From positions 1-33,271 of the forward strand of contig UQSP01000017.1 in assembly GCA_900543755.1 (NCBI GenBank): 33,271 nt of DNA, written 5' to 3'. Position numbers and translations under genes: made by a program. Position 1 is the stretch's first letter; every line of letters begins with the position of its first letter. The DNA comes from an uncultured Eubacteriales bacterium (GTDB lineage Bacteria; Bacillota; Clostridia; Christensenellales; Pumilibacteraceae). Under the pieces are notes generated by a model that did not search any database, was not told the DNA's origin, and saw only the letters and a list, made by a program, of their open reading frames with translations. Of this stretch, positions 8,131 through 15,624 are shown piece by piece.

Positions 8131-8574
8131 TTAGTTATACCTCTTCACTAAATTAAGAACTTCGGGCTTCTGAGCCTCGTGATTGTGTTCCGCTCCCTTA
8201 TAAATGCGCACTTTCTTAAGCATTTTTCTGCCAAGGCTGTTTTTGGGAAGCATGCCTTTAATCGCAAGGTAAAGCGCTTCGTCACTCTTCTCTTCCATAA
8301 GCTTTTTGTACTGAACCTGCTTAAGACCGCCCATGTAAAGGGTGTGACGGGATTTGTACTTGTTTTCAAGCTTCTTGCCGGTAAGAGCAATCTTATCCGA
8401 ATTGATTACGATAACGAAATCTCCGCAATCGACGTGAGGGGTAAATGTGGGCTTGTTTTTGCCGCGCAATACCGCCGCTACCTGACTTGCCAAACGTCCC
8501 ATCGGCATATCCGTAGCGTCCACGACATACCATTTTCTGGAGATATTCTGTTCATTAGCCATAAAAGTTTTCAC
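8131..8574 (-). CDS. rplM: 50S ribosomal protein L13
   Basis: Large-subunit protein needed early in 50S assembly. It has 147 residues from the chosen start, with RKWYVVDATDMPMGRLAS, the TPHVDCGDFVIVINSDK segment, MLPKNSLGRKML and the GAEHNHEAQKP ending. The start is taken as GTG 8574: it gives the conserved MKTF N-terminus seen in E. coli L13 and has GAGG at 8583-8586 with an eight-base spacer. The downstream ATG at 8562 has no ribosome-binding site, and the longer frame to 8607 begins inside the leader. Expression probably starts at the promoter 8730-8759 and is controlled through the leader. Confidence 0.97.
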   Translation of the reverse strand: MKTFMANEQNISRKWYVVDATDMPMGRLASQVAAVLRGKNKPTFTPHVDCGDFVIVINSDKIALTGKKLENKYKSRHTLYMGGLKQVQYKKLMEEKSDEALYLAIKGMLPKNSLGRKMLKKVRIYKGAEHNHEAQKPEVLNLVKRYN

Positions 8575-8723
8575 GGTAATATCCTCAAAAATACAAAATA
8601 TTTGCAAAGCGATTCTGTCGTTTCACGCCGACAAAAAGCAATGGCTGCAATCCGCAAAAAGTGCCTTTTACCTTAAAGGGGCTAATCTTTCGGGCAAAAT
8701 AAATAACACCTTTTTTAAGATGC
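8575..8723 (-). promoter_or_regulatory. Structured rplM leader, candidate L13 autoregulatory RNA
   Basis: The predicted leader of about 148 bases can fold. A TGTCG/CGACA hairpin (8616-8620 with 8629-8633) nests inside a GATT/AATC outer helix, and an upstream GCC...GGC helix surrounds CCTTTAAGG. B. subtilis and relatives have an Rfam-described L13 leader at this place; I cannot confirm that this one fits that model. Confidence 0.45.
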
Positions 8724-8729
8724 TTTAAT

Positions 8730-8759
8730 ATTTTACAATACGACGTATACGATTGTCAA
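8730..8759 (-). promoter_or_regulatory. Strong promoter of rplM-rpsI
   Basis: Minus-strand perfect TTGACA (8759-8754), 18-base spacer, TAAAAT (8735-8730, five of six). Confidence 0.78.
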
Positions 8760-8825
8760 GCGATTTTACCGCTCTTTATGGCGCAAACAGGCGAATTTTT
8801 CATTAAATTTCATCGGATGAAACAG

Positions 8826-8860
8826 AAAACGGACCCGCCGCAATAAGCAAGTCCGTTTTT
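8826..8860 (-). terminator. Terminator after the lipoprotein gene
   Basis: A nine-pair perfect stem, AAAACGGAC (8826-8834) with GTCCGTTTT (8851-8859), lies about 35 bases after the stop of the 8895-10865 gene. The tail on the minus strand is T-rich (TTTTCTGTTT). Confidence 0.78.
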
Positions 8861-8894
8861 CACGAATGTGAATTTTTAAGTTAAAATATCTTAA

Positions 8895-10865
8895 TCAAAG
8901 CGATGCGGATTTCCTTTTCTTCCCGACAAAGAGCACGCCTGCGGCAAGAAGCAAAGCTCCGCCGCCGCCAATAAAGAACCACGGACCCACGGGAGCAACA
9001 GTGGAACACGAAGACGCTTTATCCGCCGTTTCGTCTTCAGAAGAAGGCTCGGACACGGTGACGGTGAAGTCAACGGTCTTTTTATCGTAAGTTATGGTTA
9101 CGGTCACGTCACCCGCGGCAGAACTGTCAAATCCGCTTAACATATCCTCGGTAACCTCAATCGTTATCGGTTCGGGACGGTTGCCCTCGCTGTCGGCGTA
9201 GAAATTAGCTTCCACCACAAGACCGGTGATATCCAGTTTTTCGCCCACGGTGTACTGAGTCTTATCGGGCTGTTCGACAATGGTAAGCGATTCGGTGACG
9301 GAAGGCTTTTCGTCCTCGATGATTTCACCCACGAAAACAGGCTTGTCATTGCCCTCGAGACCGTTGATTTCGTAGAAATAAGCGTAACCGGTCGCGCCGT
9401 CCGCAACGGAACCGAAGAATACGAGATATCCGCCCGCAACATCCGCGCCGTAAGTGCCGTTAGTCACGTTTTCCGCAACGGTAACCGCGCTCATATCGGA
9501 GCCCGCGCCCACGTACACTCTGTAAAGAGTACCGTCCGCCGTGTAATAGACGCTGTTGTCGTAAACGTTGTCTATCGTAACCGCACTGCCGGTGGCAAGC
9601 GTAGACTTGTATTCGCCGTCCGCATAAAGCGAAAGCGTAAGCGTCGTCGAAGTGCTGTCGCTGCTGTCGGTGCTTTCAGTTGCTTTGGTAAGCGTAAGCA
9701 CGTTTATAACGTTGCTGACGTTTTCCTGACCGAATTCGTAACCCGAAACAAAGGGATAAACGTCAAGATTGTCAAGGTCGGAAACGCTGCCTTTGAAAAT
9801 ATCCTTCTGGAAATCCTGCTTGCCCTTGTTGGCTTCGTCGTTTTTGTAATTTTCGTCCACGCAAAGCGCGTCGTGCATATTGCGCGCATATACGCGGTTG
9901 GTATAGTTGTAAGATTTACGGTAGAAAAGATATCCGTCTTTTACGGTTTCAAGCGTGTAATCGGTTTTGCCGTCCGCCTCGAAAACTGTGCGGCTGCTGC
10001 CGTCGGGACGCACGAACTCCAGAATTTCACCCGACTGAGTAACGTCGTCCTTTGTTGCAGCGCGCTCGAAATAAATAAAGTCGTAAACGGTGTTTTCGCT
10101 TATTCCGTCGTAATAAACGGGCTTGGTGGGCATAACAGCCGCGGTAACGTCTTCCGCAATCTTAATCGTGTCCTCTTTCTTGCCGTTCTTTTTATTGATT
10201 TGGACCGATATAAGGTCGGTGCCGTCAAGCACGGTAAGATAAACGTAGCCGCCGTAAGAATAGAACATATAAGGCGAAGAAGAACTGTCCGAAGAAGTGG
10301 TGTAAAGCTTTTGCGTGGTTTTGCCGTCCAGAGTCATGCGGAAGAAATCGGTCTTGAGATACTGAACGTTGCCCGTCTTGTTCTTAAGGTTGTTGGGAGA
10401 AGCGTAATACAGACAATTGTCGTATATGAAAATGCCGCCGCCGTCGTAACCGCTTGTCCCCACGGTTTTGGGCGCAATACGCTCTACGTCAATAACGTCG
10501 ACCTCGTCGTTTTTGTAGTCCTTTTCCTTGTGCGACTTAAGTCCGAGCTGAGTCACGGAATCGCGGCTTACGATAAACGAGCCGTCCGCCTTTTCGCCGA
10601 TAAGCTCGGCACGGTAAACGGCGCCTTTAATAACCTCGCCGAAGACGTTGGCTTTCGCCTCGGTGTCCTCATATCCCCTTGTGCCGTTAAGGAAATAAAT
10701 ATAATTTCCGTACTGAACCGCGCTGCCGCCGTTGCTGGTAACGATATACGAAGTGTCCTGAACGCCCTCGATATCTATTTTCTTATAGCTGTCACCGCCG
10801 CATCCGAAAAGCGAAACAAGGCACATAATCATTACAGCCGCAATAGCAAAACACTTTTTTATCAT
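8895..10865 (-). CDS. Surface lipoprotein with Ig-like domain and C-terminal anchor tail
   Basis: A 656-residue exported protein. Residues 1-21 are a signal peptide and the LFGC box makes Cys22 the predicted lipidated residue. The long middle part (about 30-520) is made of Tyr/Gly-rich beta strands of the kind YGNYIYFLNG, YDNCLYYAS and YDNSVYYTADG, suggesting a beta-propeller of DUF5050-like repeats. Residues about 530-600 resemble a Big_3 bacterial Ig-like domain (TQYTVGEKLDITGLVV, later AGDVTVTITYDKK). The end (619-656) is Cys-Ser-Thr, a hydrophobic helix and KKRK. Having both a lipobox and a C-terminal anchor is odd. The start at ATG 10865 has GGAG 11 bases upstream and begins the signal peptide; a TTG at 10886 is rejected. 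It has its own promoter and terminator; function unknown. Confidence 0.85.
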   Translation of the reverse strand: MIKKCFAIAAVMIMCLVSLFGCGGDSYKKIDIEGVQDTSYIVTSNGGSAVQYGNYIYFLNGTRGYEDTEAKANVFGEVIKGAVYRAELIGEKADGSFIVSRDSVTQLGLKSHKEKDYKNDEVDVIDVERIAPKTVGTSGYDGGGIFIYDNCLYYASPNNLKNKTGNVQYLKTDFFRMTLDGKTTQKLYTTSSDSSSSPYMFYSYGGYVYLTVLDGTDLISVQINKKNGKKEDTIKIAEDVTAAVMPTKPVYYDGISENTVYDFIYFERAATKDDVTQSGEILEFVRPDGSSRTVFEADGKTDYTLETVKDGYLFYRKSYNYTNRVYARNMHDALCVDENYKNDEANKGKQDFQKDIFKGSVSDLDNLDVYPFVSGYEFGQENVSNVINVLTLTKATESTDSSDSTSTTLTLSLYADGEYKSTLATGSAVTIDNVYDNSVYYTADGTLYRVYVGAGSDMSAVTVAENVTNGTYGADVAGGYLVFFGSVADGATGYAYFYEINGLEGNDKPVFVGEIIEDEKPSVTESLTIVEQPDKTQYTVGEKLDITGLVVEANFYADSEGNRPEPITIEVTEDMLSGFDSSAAGDVTVTITYDKKTVDFTVTVSEPSSEDETADKASSCSTVAPVGPWFFIGGGGALLLAAGVLFVGKKRKSASL

Positions 10866-10898
10866 CTGATAATAAACTCCAAACAATAATCAACATAC

Positions 10899-10927
10899 AT
10901 TATATGACAAAACGGGTTTCAAGTCAA
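10899..10927 (-). promoter_or_regulatory. Strong promoter of the lipoprotein gene
   Basis: Minus-strand TTGACT (10927-10922), 17-base spacer, perfect TATAAT (10904-10899). The spacer contains one copy of a motif repeated twice more upstream. Confidence 0.8.
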
Positions 10928-11085
10928 CCGTTTGATTGCCATACCCAAAAAATAAAGGAAACGAAATTGCCTTCCCCGCCCCTAAAACGCTTTTTTATAT
11001 TACATAACCGCGGAAAACAAAACCGTAACTTACAAACCCGATTATTGACAAAACGGGCTTTGTCCATACGGACAAAACCGGTTTC
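10905..11085. repeat. Three copies of a TGACAAAAC-type motif; hairpin
   Basis: The 16-base pattern (T/G)GACAAAAC(G/C)GG(T/C)TT(C/T) occurs at 10905-10920, 11046-11061 and 11070-11085. The first copy is inside the promoter spacer of the lipoprotein gene. The last two lie within an imperfect 15-pair hairpin (11051-11065 with 11070-11084, 13 of 15 matched) that could also be a weak terminator for the glycyl radical operon. The rest of 10928-11267 holds no gene that I can see. Confidence 0.5.
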
Positions 11086-11267
11086 GTGAATTAAAACACT
11101 TATAAATACCCGATATAAAACTAATTATGAATGCTTGTCGGCTGAACTATTCGTGCCGACTAATCTTACAGCCGTAAAAAGCCGAGACAAACTTTTGCAG
11201 TTTATTATCAATTCCTATTATTTGATTTTTTTGCGAGTTTTTGCACGACGCACGGCTTAAAATATTG

Positions 11268-12146
11268 CTATGTTTTTACGATAAAGCCCTCGGCGATAAA
11301 GGATTTTTTAATGTCGTTGAATTCTTTTTCCGTCGGAGCAGACATATCGGCAGGAGGAGCTTTCCACCCAAGAGCCTCGTATTTAGAAAAATAAAAGCCG
11401 TGATATTTCAGTAATTTGACGGTTTTTACACGGTCAAGACTTTTCAAAAAAACAAGCATATTTTTCCACTCGTCAAGATTATATCCTTTCACAAGAGGAA
11501 TTACGACTTCCAGGTTTGCCCCGACATTGTTTAAGTAAGTCAGATTATTTAAAATCAGCGCGTTATCCGCCCCGGTACATCTTTTATGCACCTCAGGGTC
11601 GATAGCTTTTAAATCGTATAAAAAAGTGTCGGTAAAAGGCAATACTGCTTCAAAAGCCTTTTGCTCAACCATTCCGCAAGTATCCACCGCCGTGTTGATG
11701 CCCGCTTTTTTTAATCTTTTAAGCATTTTTGCGCAAAATTCGGCTTGCAATAAACATTCTCCGCCCGAAAAAGTGACGCCCCCTCCGTCGTCATAGAAAT
11801 CCTTTTCTTCCGTGACTTTTATAAAAAGCTCGTCTTCCGTAACTGAATAACCCTGCTCCGCAAGAGCGGATGCGGGGCACACGTCTGCGCATCTGCCGCA
11901 ATTTGTACAGATTGTCCGATTAATTTGCCCGGGGGACGAAATCGCTCCGACAGGACACTCTTTAATACACGTTCCGCAAACAATACACTTGACCGAAAAA
12001 AACGAAAGCTGCTTTTTGCGCGTCAGCCCCTCCGGATTGTGACACCAAACGCACCTGAGAGGACAGCCCTTAAAAAACACGGTCGTTCGGATTCCTTCTC
12101 CGTCGTGAACGGCAAAATGTTTAATGTCAAATATCCATCCCGTCAT
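11268..12146 (-). CDS. Glycyl radical enzyme activase (radical SAM, two ferredoxin clusters)
   Basis: Uses S-adenosylmethionine and a 4Fe-4S cluster to place the radical on the glycine of its partner enzyme. The 292 residues show the radical-SAM motif Cys28-X3-Cys32-X2-Cys35, then an inserted double ferredoxin domain: Cys54, 57, 60, 64 and Cys80, 83, 86, 90. GGGVTFSGGE (121-130) is the SAM-binding GGE region. This three-cluster layout is that of the decarboxylase and lyase activases (HpdA, CutD, BssD types) rather than the short PflA. The ATG overlaps the stop of the glycyl radical enzyme (ATGA), so the two are translationally coupled and the partner is certain. No auxiliary genes follow. Confidence 0.95.
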   Translation of the reverse strand: MTGWIFDIKHFAVHDGEGIRTTVFFKGCPLRCVWCHNPEGLTRKKQLSFFSVKCIVCGTCIKECPVGAISSPGQINRTICTNCGRCADVCPASALAEQGYSVTEDELFIKVTEEKDFYDDGGGVTFSGGECLLQAEFCAKMLKRLKKAGINTAVDTCGMVEQKAFEAVLPFTDTFLYDLKAIDPEVHKRCTGADNALILNNLTYLNNVGANLEVVIPLVKGYNLDEWKNMLVFLKSLDRVKTVKLLKYHGFYFSKYEALGWKAPPADMSAPTEKEFNDIKKSFIAEGFIVKT

Positions 12147-14308
12147 TGCGCCGCCTCCGCCTGAGCGATAAACTCATCTTGGTCACGACGGCTCAGCGAG
12201 GAAAACAAAACGTTCCAGCCGCATAAACGCACTTGAAGGTTTGAATAAAGCTCGGGATTTTTTTGCGCTTTACGCAACAGTTCGGCATCGAGAACATTGA
12301 TATGCAACGCAAAGCCGCCTTTTTTAAGATAAGTTATCACCGCAGTATTCAATGCTTTAAGTCCGTCTTCGCCGCTTACCGTTGACGAGTGCAGCGTTGC
12401 GTCAAGTACCATTCCGTCCGGAAAACACGTGTGATCGTATGAAAGGACGGAAAGCATATGTGCCACAAGCCCGCTTTTGTCGGCACATGAAGAAGCGCCT
12501 GCGTTTTTAGAAAGAGGTTCGCCGCATAATCTTCCGTCGGCAGAAGCCGCAGTTCGCTCTCCCAGAACGAAACGCGTATCCACGGAAAAAAGCGCAAAAC
12601 GGAACACGCCGCCACGTGCATTCGGCTTGCCGTTTATAAGATTTGCCGTATATTCCACAAGATTTTCGGCTATTTCATCTACCTTGCGCACATTGTTTCC
12701 GTATTTAGGCAATCTGTTTTTAATATAAATCCGAAGCGCTTCCTCCCCTTCCCAATTTTTACGCAAAATATCGACAAAATCGGAAAGACTCATTCTCTTC
12801 CGATTAAAAATCAATTCTTTTATAGCATATAAACTGTCCACGGCAGAAGCAATCCCCATTCCGCAGACGGATGTGTTGTTGTATTTTGCTCCGTAGTCCG
12901 CGTAAACGTCCTTTCCGCCGTAAAACGAGGTTCGGTAAGTTGCCGAAAGAAGCGGCGACGCGTGCAGGTAAATCTGTACTTTTTCCCTTTCCTTTGCGCT
13001 TTCGATACACCCCTCCGCAAAAGAATGCAACTGCATTCTGACAATGTCCATCAATTCGTCAAAAGAAGTTATGGCATTGCAATCGGGAGTATCCGCTGCG
13101 TAACTATCCCCCGTCAGCAAGTCTTTCCCGCCGTTTACGGCAAGCTCCACCGCTTTTAAAAAATTCAGTCTTCCTGCACAACTGCACGGAATTTCTTCGC
13201 GGGAGCACGGCTCGTAACAGCCCACAATATTGAAATCTTCCGCGTCCTCGCTTTCTATTCCGATTTTTTCAAGCGCCCTTCGGGTGATATCGCCGTTAAT
13301 AAACACAAGACTGTTGGAGCCCGACCTTATTGCATCGTTTGCCGCTAACATAACCTCGTCCGAAATATCCGCACGGTAATTCAAATGGATTTTTATATTG
13401 GAAAAACGACAGCGCAACGTCACGCGAAGAAGTATAAGGGTAAGCGCATTTTCGCAAGGAAGGGCTTTCCTCGTTTCACACAGCGCAAAAGGAATGTTCG
13501 CGCAGGCTTTATAGCTGTCGATATGCCGCAGAAAATATGAAAACTCCTCTTCGATGTCTTCTTCTTTTTTATTCGATTTTTCTATATCATGACAATAGTA
13601 CGGATAAAGCAGTCGGTCAAGCTTACCCAGCGAACGAACGGGAGTATCCTCTATATTCTGTTGCAATTCATAATACAGCGCAATAAGCTGAAGCGCCTGC
13701 ATGAACGTCTTGGGCGGATTATCAGCCAGAAACCTCAGGTTGTCTGCCGCTGCCGATAAATTTTCATCGTTTTCTTTTTCGCCGGCTTGCGCCATACGCA
13801 AGGCAAGCGAACGGGCGCTTTTCCAAACCCGTATAACCGACTGATAAAATTCTTTTTTTTCAACGCTTTTCTGTTCTTTCAAAAGCGATTCCGCCTCTTT
13901 GACAATTCCCGAAATGCCGACCGAAAGAATACGCTCGAAGTCGGGGCAGGTATGCCCGAAATCCTCATGTCCTTGAAACGCACACGCCCTCTGCCCTTTT
14001 CTCAATCGGGTTTTGTAAGCATCCGACTCTTCTTCGGAAAGTTCAAGCTTTTTTCTGCGTTCAGCCGAAAATTCGCTTAAAACGCCCGCGGCGTCCGTCA
14101 TGGATATAAAAGGGTCGCCTTTTGCAATCAGGACGGAGCAGTTTTCCATAACTTCGCTTACAAGAGCCGAATACTGCACGGTAACTTTTTCTCCTTGAAA
14201 ATTTTGTCCCGCCGTCCGTGCATGAGATATCAATTCATCATGAGTTTTTTCTCCCGCAACGCTGAAAAAACTCAACGGCAATTTGCTTGTTTGTTGAAAA
14301 GGTTTCAT
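12143..14308 (-). CDS. Glycyl radical enzyme of unknown substrate (PFL-like)
   Basis: A 721-residue pyruvate-formate-lyase superfamily protein, shorter than the usual 780-850. Its N-terminal region, including DFGHTCPDFERIL (about 116-128), and the C-terminal glycyl domain can both be recognised. The thiyl/base pair is at Cys364 and Glu366 in GCYEPC, so it belongs to the eliminase/decarboxylase side (GCxE) and not to true PFL, which has adjacent cysteines. The radical loop is RLCGW with Gly697, followed by a typical LSRRDQDEFI helix; most relatives read RVxGY or RVxGF. The substrate cannot be named. There are no microcompartment, alcohol dehydrogenase or CoA genes nearby. ATG 14308 has AGGAG six to eight bases upstream and a promoter at 14329-14357; an AraC-type gene diverges from it. 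Confidence 0.92.
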   Translation of the reverse strand: MKPFQQTSKLPLSFFSVAGEKTHDELISHARTAGQNFQGEKVTVQYSALVSEVMENCSVLIAKGDPFISMTDAAGVLSEFSAERRKKLELSEEESDAYKTRLRKGQRACAFQGHEDFGHTCPDFERILSVGISGIVKEAESLLKEQKSVEKKEFYQSVIRVWKSARSLALRMAQAGEKENDENLSAAADNLRFLADNPPKTFMQALQLIALYYELQQNIEDTPVRSLGKLDRLLYPYYCHDIEKSNKKEEDIEEEFSYFLRHIDSYKACANIPFALCETRKALPCENALTLILLRVTLRCRFSNIKIHLNYRADISDEVMLAANDAIRSGSNSLVFINGDITRRALEKIGIESEDAEDFNIVGCYEPCSREEIPCSCAGRLNFLKAVELAVNGGKDLLTGDSYAADTPDCNAITSFDELMDIVRMQLHSFAEGCIESAKEREKVQIYLHASPLLSATYRTSFYGGKDVYADYGAKYNNTSVCGMGIASAVDSLYAIKELIFNRKRMSLSDFVDILRKNWEGEEALRIYIKNRLPKYGNNVRKVDEIAENLVEYTANLINGKPNARGGVFRFALFSVDTRFVLGERTAASADGRLCGEPLSKNAGASSCADKSGLVAHMLSVLSYDHTCFPDGMVLDATLHSSTVSGEDGLKALNTAVITYLKKGGFALHINVLDAELLRKAQKNPELYSNLQVRLCGWNVLFSSLSRRDQDEFIAQAEAAQ

Positions 14309-14328
14309 GATTTTTCTCCTGTGTTTAC

Positions 14329-14357
14329 ATTATACACACGACAAAACAATTTGAAAA
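14329..14357 (-). promoter_or_regulatory. Promoter of the glycyl radical operon
   Basis: Minus-strand perfect TATAAT (14334-14329) with a poor -35 TTTTCA (14357-14352) at 17 bases. A weak -35 is what one expects of an AraC-activated promoter. Confidence 0.55.
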
Positions 14358-14376
14358 TACATTAAACAAACAAGGT

Positions 14377-14391
14377 TGTACATTTCGAACA
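14377..14391. promoter_or_regulatory. Candidate operator between divergent promoters
   Basis: TGTAC-N5-GAACA is an imperfect inverted repeat (four of five pairs) located between the two divergent -35 regions, a sensible place for the AraC-type regulator. Confidence 0.25.
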
Positions 14392-14421
14392 TTAAATTTT
14401 TTTATTTTTTTTGAATAGCAC

Positions 14422-14450
14422 TTGAAAAACAGTCATATTTATGATATATT
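14422..14450 (+). promoter_or_regulatory. Promoter of the AraC-type gene, leaderless
   Basis: TTGAAA (14422-14427), 17-base spacer, TATATT (14445-14450). Six bases then separate the -10 box from ATG 14457, so +1 falls on the start codon. Confidence 0.6.
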
Positions 14451-14456
14451 CGTCTT

Positions 14457-15239
14457 ATGGAAGAAAAAATCTACAAAAAAATAAAACCTATAAAAGAATT
14501 CCATGACTGCTATAAAGACAGTTTACCGCGCGGCAGGTACCGCGAAATCGGGGAAAAAGCCCGCACAACCTCCTGTCTTGTCCTTATCCTGTCGGGAAGC
14601 GGCTTTTACCATACTCCGACACATGATTTCACGGCAAACGCCGGGGAAATTCTCTTCATATCCGAAGGCGAACATTATACTATTTTCGTAAATTGCGACG
14701 ATTATAAATTCTATTGTATCAATTTTACTTGGGGGGACGGCGTTAAACGCGAAAGCGAATCTCTTAAAATCAAAAATTTCGAATCGTACAAAAATTTGTT
14801 TTCCGAACTTTCTATCGCCTATTTGAAAGAAAAAGCTTCTTATCCGATTTGCTGTCTTTCAAAATTTTACGAAATTTACGCAAAAATAATCGACGACTAT
14901 ACAACCTACAATAATTCTGCCGACGCACAAAAAATACAACCGTCTTACGAGTATATTTTAGAAAACTTTACCGACACCGACATAAATATCCCTTTACTCG
15001 CCGCCATGTGCAACGTCAGCGAAGTCCATTACAGAAGACTGTTCCGAAAAGTTTACAAAACAAGTCCGTTGAAATTTATTAACACTCTTCGTCTGAACAA
15101 AGCACGGGCCATGCTTGAAAAAAGGGAGGGCACGGTAATCAATATAGCTTTTTCCTGCGGTTTTTCCGACTTATACTATTTTTCACGCGTTTATAAAACT
15201 CATTTCGGCTATCCTCCAAGCCAAACCCGACATAGCTGA
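14457..15239 (+). CDS. AraC-family regulator of the glycyl radical operon
   Basis: A 260-residue transcription factor. The N-terminal half (about 30-100) is a cupin-like sensing domain: LVLILSGSGFYHT, then AGEILFISEGEHYTIF, the usual effector pocket of AraC proteins. Residues about 160-258 are the double helix-turn-helix: IPLLAAMCNVSEVHYRRLFRK, SPLKFINTLRLNKARAMLE, and INIAFSCGFSDLYYFSRVYK with the family ending FGYPPSQTR. It is transcribed away from the glycyl radical enzyme across a 148-base region, so it most likely senses the substrate or a related compound and activates that operon. No Shine-Dalgarno precedes the ATG and the promoter implies a leaderless transcript. Confidence 0.93.
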   Translation: MEEKIYKKIKPIKEFHDCYKDSLPRGRYREIGEKARTTSCLVLILSGSGFYHTPTHDFTANAGEILFISEGEHYTIFVNCDDYKFYCINFTWGDGVKRESESLKIKNFESYKNLFSELSIAYLKEKASYPICCLSKFYEIYAKIIDDYTTYNNSADAQKIQPSYEYILENFTDTDINIPLLAAMCNVSEVHYRRLFRKVYKTSPLKFINTLRLNKARAMLEKREGTVINIAFSCGFSDLYYFSRVYKTHFGYPPSQTRHS

Positions 15240-15503
15240 GTGAAACAGTGCGTCGCTGTTGCTTTCTCACGATAAAATTCTTTTTATAATCAGCGAGTTT
15301 TCAAGAGTAAAAAAAATTAATTTTATACCTTAATATTCTGCATCCTGATTTAAGGCACAAAAAATTATATAACCCGCCTTATCCTCGTATTTTAATACAT
15401 TAAATTTGCCTGTTAACAAAAATATTTTTTGCTTACGCCCAACCTGTCTTAATTGCATTTTTGTTGCATTAATTATAATATCATATATAAAATTATACTT
15501 ATT
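15240..15503. other. AT-rich intergenic DNA, nothing recognised
   Basis: Downstream of the AraC-type gene no coding frame or clear terminator for that gene is visible before the convergent hairpin at 15504. Confidence 0.4.
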
Positions 15504-15541
15504 AAAAAACCGAACAGTCTTTGCAGTCCGTTCGGTTTATT
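15504..15541 (-). terminator. Terminator of the 15625-16890 gene, possibly bidirectional
   Basis: A perfect nine-pair stem, AAACCGAAC (15507-15515) with GTTCGGTTT (15530-15538), is followed on the minus strand by six T. It is 90 bases past the minus-strand gene and may also stop the AraC-type transcript. Confidence 0.75.
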
Positions 15542-15624
15542 CTTTACTCTTATATGCTGTAACCCGTTATATATCGGGCTTTCTTAAAATTATTTCTTGG
15601 CCCGAAGTCCGACTTTCAAAAAAA

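Noticed and set aside
8563..8607. Longer rplM frame from 8607
   Set aside because: It begins inside the leader RNA and lacks a ribosome-binding site; GTG 8574 gives the conserved MKTF start with GAGG upstream.
10904..11089. Plus-strand 61-codon frame upstream of the lipoprotein gene
   Set aside because: Runs through a strong minus-strand promoter and a hairpin, with no ribosome-binding site.
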